From Stramenopiles sp. TOSAG23-3 (lineage: Eukaryota > Sar): DNA of 12,949 nucleotides. The notes under the pieces are model-generated. The model did no database searches and was not told where the DNA came from. It saw only the letters and a list, made by a program, of their open reading frames with translations. The stretch covers positions 1 to 12,949 of the forward strand of contig LT642654.1 of the NCBI GenBank assembly GCA_900128585.1, written 5' to 3'. Position 1 is the stretch's first letter; every line of letters begins with the position of its first letter. Below, piece by piece: positions 1-6,545 of the stretch. A program made the position numbers and the translations under genes.

Positions 1-434
1 TCAACTTCCTCATCCGATATCTCACTCAGAGATAAATCAACCCTTGTACCATCTTCCAAGCAGCGGCTTAATTGTTTTTTAGGTGCTCGTTGTCTGACTT
101 TGAAATCGGTCAAGGGGTTTTTATCTGTGGGTTGAGATGTCGGGGGAGGGTCGTTTGCGATATTTTTGATCTGCGGTGCAATAGCCGAGGTTCGTTGGCG
201 AGCCCGTTGGAACCTCGTCCTGCTGGCAACGCTCTGATTCTCTGTGACATCATCCGAGGATATCACTACTAGGGTCGGGGCAATGCTGAGTTGCTGACTG
301 CTGGATTGTTCACTGCTGTATTGCAATTCGGTGTCAGAGGCCGAGTCTGGGCTGTCCGGAGCCGGGAATCGGGCCAGGGTGTGGGGGTACCGGGTAGGGG
401 GCGCTATTTTGGCTGCTTCAGTGGCATAGTCCAT
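1..434 (-). CDS. Unrecognised Ser/Pro-rich disordered protein, N-terminal part, cut by the left window edge
   Basis: An open frame starts with ATG at 434 (minus strand) and continues to base 1 without a stop, giving 144 complete codons. An in-frame TAA lies ten codons upstream of the ATG, so this is the first methionine. The visible protein begins MDYATEAAKIAPPTRYPH. It is rich in Ser, Pro, Gln, Asp and Thr, with an S/D/E-rich patch around residues 27-45, a basic Arg/Gln stretch at about 70-82 (SRTRFQRARQR), another basic patch at about 112-124 (KVRQRAPKKQLSR), and an acidic end (SLSEISDEEV). This looks intrinsically disordered; I recognise no domain, signal peptide or membrane segment. Codons are clearly G+C-richer (CCC, CCG, GCC, CGG) than in neighbouring genes. 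It could be the start of a regulatory protein or of a mobile-element polyprotein; the missing C-terminal part would decide. Confidence 0.55.
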   Translation of the reverse strand, partial: MDYATEAAKIAPPTRYPHTLARFPAPDSPDSASDTELQYSSEQSSSQQLSIAPTLVVISSDDVTENQSVASRTRFQRARQRTSAIAPQIKNIANDPPPTSQPTDKNPLTDFKVRQRAPKKQLSRCLEDGTRVDLSLSEISDEEV

Positions 435-1066
435 AGGCAGAGCCGTTGGGAGATAGGCACGGAATTAAGACGAGAAAAAGAACACAACGTCGAGGGAACA
501 TTATAATTATGACCCTAACCAGTCAAGAGGTTTCATTGTAGTTTATTAAACAGTTCTACACCGCGTTAGTAAGTACCTTCAGAATTGGGGTATTTACAAC
601 TTTAAAATTAAAGAAAAACAGTAGGATGTTTCTTTTTCTGAGAGTGAAAATATGTTCCATATTGTGTGTATAATTATTATACTATTTTACTGAACTTACT
701 TTTTTTTAGCTAATCATCAGAAAAGGTCTTGATTACGAATGACAATATGGAGACAATCCTTTTGTTTCTCTTTGTTTTGTAACTGCATATTTATTTACCA
801 AAAAAACCTTATTTTGGTCGTCAGAGTTTTAGAGCAAACAAATCTTCTGTTTTCGACTTCTTTCCTCCTCTCTCGATACGAGGAGTATACACAGTATTGG
901 TTAATAAGATACAAATAGCATTGATTAATTTTCAAGTGATTCTAAGCTCGGGCCTCCCTATTTGGATATTTAGACTCGGCGGGTGCTTCCAGGCCCGTTC
1001 CAGGCACCGGCCTTGCAAATCCCAGAATTTTCAGTTTGAGCTCCTCTGATGGCTGCATATATTTTC
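435..1066. other. A/T-rich intergenic stretch between two minus-strand genes
   Basis: No coding frame or RNA gene is visible. It holds the 3' flank of the tubulin-ligase gene and the 5' flank of the partial gene at the left edge. On the minus strand an AATAAA hexamer (forward TTTATT) occurs at 790-795, about 270 bases past the ligase stop, and another at 542-547; either could be a poly(A) signal, but such hexamers are common by chance in A/T-rich DNA. Confidence 0.5.
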
Positions 1067-2470
1067 TTATTTTTTCGCCTTCTTGCCTTCACTGCCAAAA
1101 GCTTCAATGTTAACGTCATCTTGCGTCTCAGGAGCAGGCATGTTTGCAACGAAATCACACTTTCCGTCACTTTCATAAACAAGCACAAAACCATTTTTAG
1201 CATTATTCTTTGATTCTGATCCATCTCTTGGGAAGACGGGCTCTATTGCCGTTCGGATGATATCCTCAGAAATAGTCGTTAAGAGCATTTTTGATATTGC
1301 AGGCGTAGCGTTGACCTCTTGCAACCATACTTTGCAGGAAGAATCGACAATCATATCAAAACCGAAGAACATGAAAGAGTGGTAATCGTCAATATCGTCA
1401 ATACTTTCCATAATTGGCTTAGCTGCGACGAAAACCTCCTTTACAATAGAATGTATCTGTTTCTTGATCGTTTCTTCAAAACGCACACCCTTTTCTTCCT
1501 GAAGGAACGAAGAAAATTCTGAAAACAATATTTCGTTGGCTTCCTCATGTTTCCCGAAATCTTTGTGTTCAGACTGGATGCTGTGGTTGGTCATGTGAAT
1601 ATAACGATTCCGTAAATCACTCATGTCGAACGTGCAAGAGCTAGTGCGAAGGACGCCCTCCTCGTGTACATACACCTTGTAATCATGGCTCAGAAGAACC
1701 CATACACGTATATCAAATTTGCGATCTCCAGATATTAATAGCGGGCTACTAATATATTTCTGTGCAACCCATGGCGAGCTGCCTTCGGGTTGAGAATCGA
1801 TATGGTCCAGTATTTCAGCTCTAGACGAACTTAAAAAAATACCATTTCCATGGGCCTCATTACTAGGCTTCACAATCCATACAGATTCTCTACTCTCACA
1901 ATAAGTTTCAAAAGCACTCCTCTGGCTCACATCATCACGACCGGGCCAGAAAAGAAACGATTCGGGAAGAAATTGATCGACGTTATTATCCCGGAAGTGC
2001 TTTTGTAAGGTTTGTGTCATCATCACCTTATTTGTAATAGTTTTGCAGTTGCGATTATAATTAACAAGTGGTTTAATGCCGTAGTCATAACGAAATACTT
2101 GGCTGAACCGTTTGAATGGGATACCACTCCCTCCAGCTTCTCCGAATACCATATGAAAACGCCCAGCAGTACTTCGCTTTCGTTTCCAACCACCTTGGCG
2201 AGCAAGAAGCCGTGCAACCTGACTGTAAACACTACCAAGTTTTCCGTTATTGTTCAGGACTACACATATTCGGTCAGGCTCTTGATGTTCATACTTTCGT
2301 TCTGCGTTTTCTTTTAGATCAGAGCGAGATGTGATATCAGCCATCGTTAAGCCGCATTTGTTGGGGTCGACGGCTTTCGCGTTTGCCCCATCCCAAACAG
2401 GGGCTTCCCCAGTAGCACGACTAGTTGCAGCAGTTTTGATGGGAACGTTAGTCCACGCGGGCTCCGACAT
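1067..2470 (-). CDS. TTL: Tubulin-tyrosine ligase (TTL/TTLL family, closest in motifs to TTL itself)
   Basis: 467 residues, ATG at 2470 and TAA at 1069-1067. The ATP-grasp TTL domain spans about residues 65-415. Visible landmarks are the YNRN segment (138-141), the ATP-binding Lys201 in WIVKPSNEAHGNGI (198-211), QKYI (237-240), GDRKFDIRVWVLL (248-260), EGVLRTSS (271-278), HMTNHSIQ (292-299), and the metal/ATP ligands Asp372 (FGFDMIVD) and Glu385/Asn387 (WLQEVNATPA). The GDRKFDIR, EGVLRTSS and HxTNHxIQ strings follow classical TTL, the cytosolic enzyme that re-adds tyrosine to the C-terminus of detyrosinated alpha-tubulin; TTLL glutamylases or glycylases are the alternative. It is longer than vertebrate TTL (about 377 residues) because of roughly 60 N-terminal residues and a hydrophilic C-terminal tail of about 50 ending in basic GKKAKK. 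Met43 is an alternative start. No intron is needed. Confidence 0.93.
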   Translation of the reverse strand: MSEPAWTNVPIKTAATSRATGEAPVWDGANAKAVDPNKCGLTMADITSRSDLKENAERKYEHQEPDRICVVLNNNGKLGSVYSQVARLLARQGGWKRKRSTAGRFHMVFGEAGGSGIPFKRFSQVFRYDYGIKPLVNYNRNCKTITNKVMMTQTLQKHFRDNNVDQFLPESFLFWPGRDDVSQRSAFETYCESRESVWIVKPSNEAHGNGIFLSSSRAEILDHIDSQPEGSSPWVAQKYISSPLLISGDRKFDIRVWVLLSHDYKVYVHEEGVLRTSSCTFDMSDLRNRYIHMTNHSIQSEHKDFGKHEEANEILFSEFSSFLQEEKGVRFEETIKKQIHSIVKEVFVAAKPIMESIDDIDDYHSFMFFGFDMIVDSSCKVWLQEVNATPAISKMLLTTISEDIIRTAIEPVFPRDGSESKNNAKNGFVLVYESDGKCDFVANMPAPETQDDVNIEAFGSEGKKAKK

Positions 2471-3046
2471 GACTCACTTGAAGACGTTTAGGAAAAGCCG
2501 GGTTAAATGAAAGGGGATATTAAAATCGATGAATTTAGAGATTGGGTCTAAACGTATGTAAGTCGTGCTCTTTGTAGTGGAGATGCGTTGTTCGCGTTTT
2601 CGCGTTCGTGTTTAAAGTCTTACTTCAACGAATACTGTCAAATAATTTCGAAAAAAGTACAAGTAATGCTCTCATTTTTTTCAACTTGTTGTGGTTGTAG
2701 TAGTAGTGTCTATTTGATTCTACTCTACAGTAGTATTAATAACATATTAGAAAGAAAATTAAAAAAAGAAATTCAAAAATTATTCAAAAAACTAAAACAG
2801 AAAAAAACGAATTTTCAATATTTAAGGTATTAAGATGCAAAGAATAAATAAAAAAATAGGGAGGAATCAGAGCATCATTTAAAACAATCGCTTTTCAACG
2901 AAACAAAGTTCAGTACAATATAAGACAGTAAAATTATCTTTTAATTTGAACTTACATACAGTATTTTCATTATTTATCACTTCCTCAGACACTGTTGTCT
3001 CGGTGGTGTTTTTCTTTATTTTTAATTGCCTGGCGTATCAGCTTGT
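2471..3046. other. A/T-rich upstream region of the tubulin-ligase gene
   Basis: No gene seen. This begins the 1.7-kb region between the divergent ligase (minus) and aquaporin (plus) genes. It is strongly A/T-rich, with long A runs around 2756-2815. The one compositional exception is the CG-rich block at 2589-2610, listed separately. Confidence 0.5.
2589..2610 (-). promoter_or_regulatory. CpG-rich motif block upstream of the tubulin-ligase start
   Basis: About 120-140 bases upstream of the ligase ATG, the minus strand carries two close GCGAA units (ACGCGAAAACGCGAACAA) in otherwise CpG-poor A/T-rich DNA. The complementary TTTCGCG-type core resembles binding sites of E2F/MBF-class cell-cycle factors. 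Position and composition suggest a proximal promoter element, but this is inferred from motif likeness only. Confidence 0.2.
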
Positions 3047-3048
3047 TA

Positions 3049-3288
3049 GGGCTCGACAAGATAAGCCACAATTAAGGATATGTCCCTCCGGGATAACGGT
3101 GAGACCCTTCGACATAATAAGGCCGTTCTGTAGTAATTTATATTTTGTCTCTTCGCGATAAATTAATAATAACGATTAATATAATAAAAAACTAAATTCG
3201 CGAAGCGACAAAGTAAACCTCCCGAGGTGACACAGCATATAAAAACCGAAGGGATGTGTCCTTAATCGTGTCTTATTTTGTCCAGCCC
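3049..3288. mobile_element. TA-flanked foldback element (MITE-like), 240 bp, non-coding
   Basis: Two 43-base termini (3049-3091 and 3246-3288) are inverted copies of each other at 35 of 43 positions; both ends begin GGGCT and include ATTAAGGA. A TA dinucleotide lies directly outside each end (3047-3048 and 3289-3290), fitting a TA target duplication as made by Tc1/mariner-superfamily transposases. A second, inner inverted pair, 3144-3158 with 3198-3212 (core CTTCGCGA), matches at 14 of 15 positions, so one strand can fold into a long outer stem plus an inner stem. There is no transposase ORF, so it would be non-autonomous. The eight mismatches in the terminal repeats suggest an old insertion. 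PIF/Harbinger is less likely because the flanks are not both TTA/TAA. Confidence 0.75.
3144..3212. repeat. Inner inverted repeat of the foldback element
   Basis: The 15-base arms 3144-3158 and 3198-3212 pair at 14 of 15 positions around the palindromic TCGCGA core, leaving a 39-base A/T-rich loop. The stem sits centrally within the larger terminal inverted repeats. Confidence 0.7.
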
Positions 3289-3290
3289 TA

Positions 3291-4195
3291 GTATCTGTGT
3301 ATTAATACGAGTCTAATACAATACGTTCACAATGAGCCTCCATGAAGATGGAATTAAAATTTTCTCATCAATGTGGTGATCATTTGATACAGTATGAATT
3401 TTTATTTTGAAAAACTTTTTGTTGATTTGTTGATTTTTTTTTGTGGAAGAATTTTATAATTTTCATATTACAGTGTACATCAAATGACCATCATTTATAC
3501 TTTAAAGGGAAATTAGAAAAGGTGAAAAAAATTATTTCACAAAATATGAAGTTTTATGCACCAATAGTAACTCAGGAAACCATGAGCAAAATAGCACGAA
3601 GCTTCATCGTAATCGGAGCGTAGCGCATTTTAACCATAAGTAGTACAAATTTCCAAAACTTTTTTATCATCACCGCTTTTTACCAAGGACACCTTAAATC
3701 AGCAGGATCATCCGTGCCAGAGGTTCTTTTATTGAATGATGTGCCGATGGTTGGATTAAGGAAATATCAATTAACTACATAATAAATAAAAATTTGGTCA
3801 TAGCCAATTTGTTATTTTTTGTTTGTTTCAAAAGTTACAGAGTAGTATAATATGCTGTGTTAATTATAGAACAAAATAAGAAACTAGCAGTGCTGTGTGT
3901 ATGTATTAAATCCTTTTTTTGTTACATTCGTTTTTGGGACTCTATTATTTTAATTTATCGATGACGCCAAAAAAAGAAGATGAACAACCGAGATTAGAAG
4001 AGAAGAAAATTCGCTCCTTACACAAATATTTTTACCATCCAAGAAAGTGACGACTTCATTTCAACATTGAAATTCAGAGAGCATGAGTTCCAGCCCATTA
4101 CAACAACTAAGAGCAAAACTTAAGACGAAGGGCCTACCACCAACATTAGAAAAATAAAATCTCCACCCCACGTTTGATACACAAACGAATTTACA
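3291..4195. other. Intergenic DNA and probable aquaporin leader
   Basis: A/T-rich with no recognisable gene. The last 250 bases become A/purine-rich and probably include the promoter and 5' leader of the aquaporin gene. Two short ATG-initiated frames occur here (3961-4050 and 4083-4157; see separate entry). I see no convincing TATA box that can be told apart from the A/T background. Confidence 0.45.
3961..4157 (+). promoter_or_regulatory. Two short upstream ORFs before the aquaporin start
   Basis: An ATG at 3961 opens a 29-residue frame ending at TGA 4048-4050 (starts MTPKKEDEQPRLEEKK). A second ATG at 4083 opens a 24-residue frame ending at TAA 4155-4157 (starts MSSSPLQQLRAKLKTKG), 38 bases before the aquaporin ATG. 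If the transcript starts upstream of them they would act as uORFs that reduce or condition translation. Neither matches a domain I know, and short frames like these also arise by chance. Confidence 0.25.
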
Positions 4196-5188
4196 ATGGG
4201 GGAGCAATATAAACTACAGGCATTTAATCGAAGACTTGAAACTGTTAGGAATGGTCTTATGTTTGACCCTCAGGATTCAGATCCTTTGAGTTCGCGGATT
4301 GCCCATAGATTCATGTTTGCAGAATTTCTAGGCTCGCTATTCTTTGGGTTGATTTCCCAAGGGAGTGTAATCGCTAGTGGCGCGTTAACTTTCGAGTTTA
4401 CATACCACAACTTATTCCCTGGCCGTTTGATGACTATATCGCTGGCAAACGCGTTTGCACAAACGTCGATTTTGTATTCTGTATTACCGTACGCAACACA
4501 CGTGGGATCAAAACAAGAAGGCCATAACGATGAGGGTCCCTCCTCGAGCCAGTTGTCTATTGGTAGAGACCAATACGTTGTCGGACATTTCAACCCCGTC
4601 GTTACACTCGCGATGGTTGTATTAAAGGAAATACGCTTAGGGCAAGCAATAATGTTTTGGGTTGCCCAATTTTTTGGTTTTGCTCTTGCGTCTCTATTAT
4701 TAATCAATAGTGTACCTGATGCAGAAAATTCTATTCTTGGTGTTCCGCAAAAATGTTTTAAATGCTCACAACAAAAGTCGTTGCTGATGGAAATAGTTTT
4801 GACCTTTTTCATGATTTGGTCGTGCTTTATTTTTATGGTGCGTCCCCCCAAAGGATTTGTTTCTGAGTTTAAAGCCAGCCTGTTTGGCTTTTTCTTAGTT
4901 TCATCGCAGTTTGTTGGCGCTGGGGTTTCTGGCGCTTGCATGAACCCAGCTCGTGCACTTGGACCTGCTCTCGTCGCTGGACACTGGGAAGATTTGTGGG
5001 TCTATATAGTTGGTCCTGTTGTCGGAATGTTCCTTGCAATTGTGGTAATTTATTATGAAACCGCGGAAACGAAACAAAAAAATGCCATGGGAGATATTGT
5101 ACTGACTCGTTTTCCTGTGAAGTATGACCACATGGAATCTTATCATCACATGTATCCGGATAGAAAAAATGTTGAAGCTTCAAAATAA
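4196..5188 (+). CDS. Aquaporin/MIP-family channel with an altered first pore motif (NPV)
   Basis: 330 residues. The ATG has A at -3 and G at +4. Six hydrophobic segments lie at about residues 38-60, 77-100, 148-172, 195-215, 226-246 and 266-287, with the two family re-entrant motifs: GHFNPVVTLA (NPV at 133-135 instead of NPA) and GACMNPARALGPAL (NPA at 250-252, Arg253). By alignment with AQP1 from memory, the selectivity-filter positions are Asn85, Gln238, Ala247 and Arg253, unlike the Phe/His/Cys/Arg of water-only channels. Loop B carries about 28 extra hydrophilic residues (about 102-129), and loop C has a CFKC pair (Cys187, Cys190). N-terminal (about 37) and C-terminal (about 43) hydrophilic tails face the cytosol in this fold. 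The transported solute (water, glycerol, urea or other) cannot be told; MIP membership is secure. Confidence 0.95.
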   Translation: MGEQYKLQAFNRRLETVRNGLMFDPQDSDPLSSRIAHRFMFAEFLGSLFFGLISQGSVIASGALTFEFTYHNLFPGRLMTISLANAFAQTSILYSVLPYATHVGSKQEGHNDEGPSSSQLSIGRDQYVVGHFNPVVTLAMVVLKEIRLGQAIMFWVAQFFGFALASLLLINSVPDAENSILGVPQKCFKCSQQKSLLMEIVLTFFMIWSCFIFMVRPPKGFVSEFKASLFGFFLVSSQFVGAGVSGACMNPARALGPALVAGHWEDLWVYIVGPVVGMFLAIVVIYYETAETKQKNAMGDIVLTRFPVKYDHMESYHHMYPDRKNVEASK

Positions 5189-5736
5189 TGTCTGAAAAAG
5201 AAAAATATGGGAAGACTGGGTAGTTTGACCATTGACAGTACATTTTACTTAGGCAAGGTAATGAAATATTATACTTAACACCAATTACTGATGAGATAGA
5301 GAGAGCAAGCCCAGAATTTAATGGCATGACAGCACAAATTAAATGCTGTGTTCCAAAAAAAACATGATAGAGAAATACACTTCATGTTCCAAGTACGTGC
5401 ACGGATTTGAATACAACACGTACAAATCAGTTAGTTCACTTAGTTTACATAAACGATTCGGAATTTTATTACAAGTACGAAATCAGGCGTAAATGTTTGT
5501 GTTCAATGCATCTTCTACTTTAACAAGAGAAAGTGTTCCCTTATTATAATATCGCACTTCCCGTAAATTTTCTCTAAGATATGATATTTCCAAACTGCCT
5601 AAATTTTTTATTTTTAATAAAAAAAACAAATTATATAGTAGTTTTAAGACTCTCATTCTAAATCAATTACTATTTCATTTCCAACCCTAATCCTATCTTG
5701 ATGTTTTAATTTGATTTTTTAATTTCGTTTCGTCGT

Positions 5737-5759
5737 TGATGATTGATTGTCAATCATCA
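5737..5759. repeat. Perfect 10-bp hairpin
   Basis: TGATGATTGA (5737-5746) and TCAATCATCA (5750-5759) are exact reverse complements around a 3-base loop. It lies about 550 bases past the aquaporin stop. Function unknown; a stem of this size can arise by chance in this composition. Confidence 0.6.
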
Positions 5760-5929
5760 CAGAGGAATTATTTTTATTCCAATGAGAAGAATTTTATTTT
5801 TAATTATGATAGACTACAGTATTCTTCCTTTTTTATACAGGATTTTATTGTTATCTAAAAGTTATACTGAAATCTAAACGATCCTTTTGATAGAGTTCTA
5901 AGGGAAATCTGACTTATCGGAGCCGCTCA

Positions 5930-6023
5930 GTAGAGATTATTAGCATTCAAATAGACAGAGCATCCTTCGCTATGCTCTGCCGATCCGGCTGATAATTCTA
6001 CCTCAGGCCTACGTGTGTAGGCC
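5930..6023. repeat. Cluster of three nested and adjacent hairpins, possible structured RNA or old MITE remnant
   Basis: An outer stem pairs 5930-5944 with 5988-6001 (14 pairs, one bulged base, one G-T). Inside it, CAGAGCAT (5956-5963) and ATGCTCTG (5972-5979) are perfect complements around an 8-base loop. Directly downstream, GGCCTAC (6006-6012) and GTAGGCC (6017-6023) form a perfect 7-bp stem with a GTGT tetraloop. The block is G+C-richer than its surroundings. No known RNA family is recognised. Confidence 0.5.
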
Positions 6024-6282
6024 AACCTATTGTTATTTTTTTTGTAAATACAGTTTTGTATTTGAAAGTATACGAGCTCGTACAGTGCTGACAGATTCTT
6101 TTTCCTTGTTTTGTTTAAGGTATTTTCAAAAATATGTAATGGTCAGCAATAAACTTCCTTCCTAGTAAACGCAACGAAGAATATTATCCAGTACAACTCA
6201 GGCACCCTGGCTGTCCTTCAAGTTTGTTGTACCAACAACATTTTTGAAAGCATTTTGTGTAGTAGTAGTATTAGCATTTACG

Positions 6283-6382
6283 ACGACACGAAGAAGAAGC
6301 AAAAAAACAAATAAAAAAAAGTCGTCGACGAGACGACGAAGAAGATGAAGAAGGAAAAGAAAAAAAAGAAGAGAAGAACATA
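6283..6382 (+). repeat. GAA-rich purine tract in the TBL1-like gene leader
   Basis: About 100 bases consist almost wholly of A and G, with many GAA and GAC units, interrupted by a small hairpin (GTCGTC 6321-6326 with GACGAC 6332-6337). It ends about 140 bases before the TBL1-like ATG and is likely promoter or 5' leader sequence. An ATG at 6345 inside it opens a 12-residue Lys-rich frame ending at 6383. Confidence 0.5.
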
Positions 6383-6449
6383 ATCCCAGAGTAGGAACTT
6401 TACCATAAAGCTAAGTTCACCAACGGTACACGTATTGATTGCTTTCAAA

Positions 6450-6545
6450 ATGTTACTTGAAATGCCGAGTACATGTCCGGTACAAGACTACGAGGAACGG
6501 TTTAAATGCATTAAGTATAATGGCAGTGAACAGTTCAGAAGTTAA
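6450..6545 (+). promoter_or_regulatory. Upstream ORF overlapping the TBL1-like start codon
   Basis: An ATG at 6450 opens a 31-codon frame ending at TAA 6543-6545, in a different frame from and overlapping the main ATG at 6520. If transcribed, it would make ribosomes bypass the main start unless they leak past it, so it would lower translation. The main ATG has A at -3 and G at +4. Whether the transcript includes 6450 is unknown. Confidence 0.35.

Larger units (their letters stand above)
5189..6519. other. Intergenic region between the aquaporin and TBL1-like genes
   Basis: No protein gene is seen in 1.3 kb. It holds the 3' flank of the aquaporin gene (AATAAA at 5616-5621, weak), a short perfect hairpin at 5737-5759, a cluster of G+C-richer hairpins at 5930-6023, and from about 6283 a GAA-rich purine tract leading into the TBL1-like leader with upstream ATGs. 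The rest is plain A/T-rich sequence. Confidence 0.5.

Noticed and set aside
72-506. Two short plus-strand frames at the left end
   Set aside because: They overlap the longer minus-strand frame with its own ATG and protein-like composition, and neither has recognisable content.
2946-3161. 71-codon plus-strand frame
   Set aside because: It runs across the end of the foldback element and unrelated spacer, does not start at a convincing ATG, and has no recognisable motif.
3047-3290. PIF/Harbinger assignment for the foldback element, suggested by the GGG start and TTA on the left
   Set aside because: The right flank reads TAG, so the three-base TTA/TAA duplication typical of that superfamily is absent; only TA is shared.
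4270-4941. 223-codon open frame antisense to the aquaporin gene
   Set aside because: It lies wholly within the coding sequence of a clearly real MIP gene, and its translation resembles no known protein; treated as a shadow frame.
6439-6519. 27-codon N-terminal extension of the TBL1-like protein
   Set aside because: It begins with TTG, not ATG, and there is an in-frame stop just upstream. LisH-family proteins start a few residues before SSEVN, matching the ATG at 6520.
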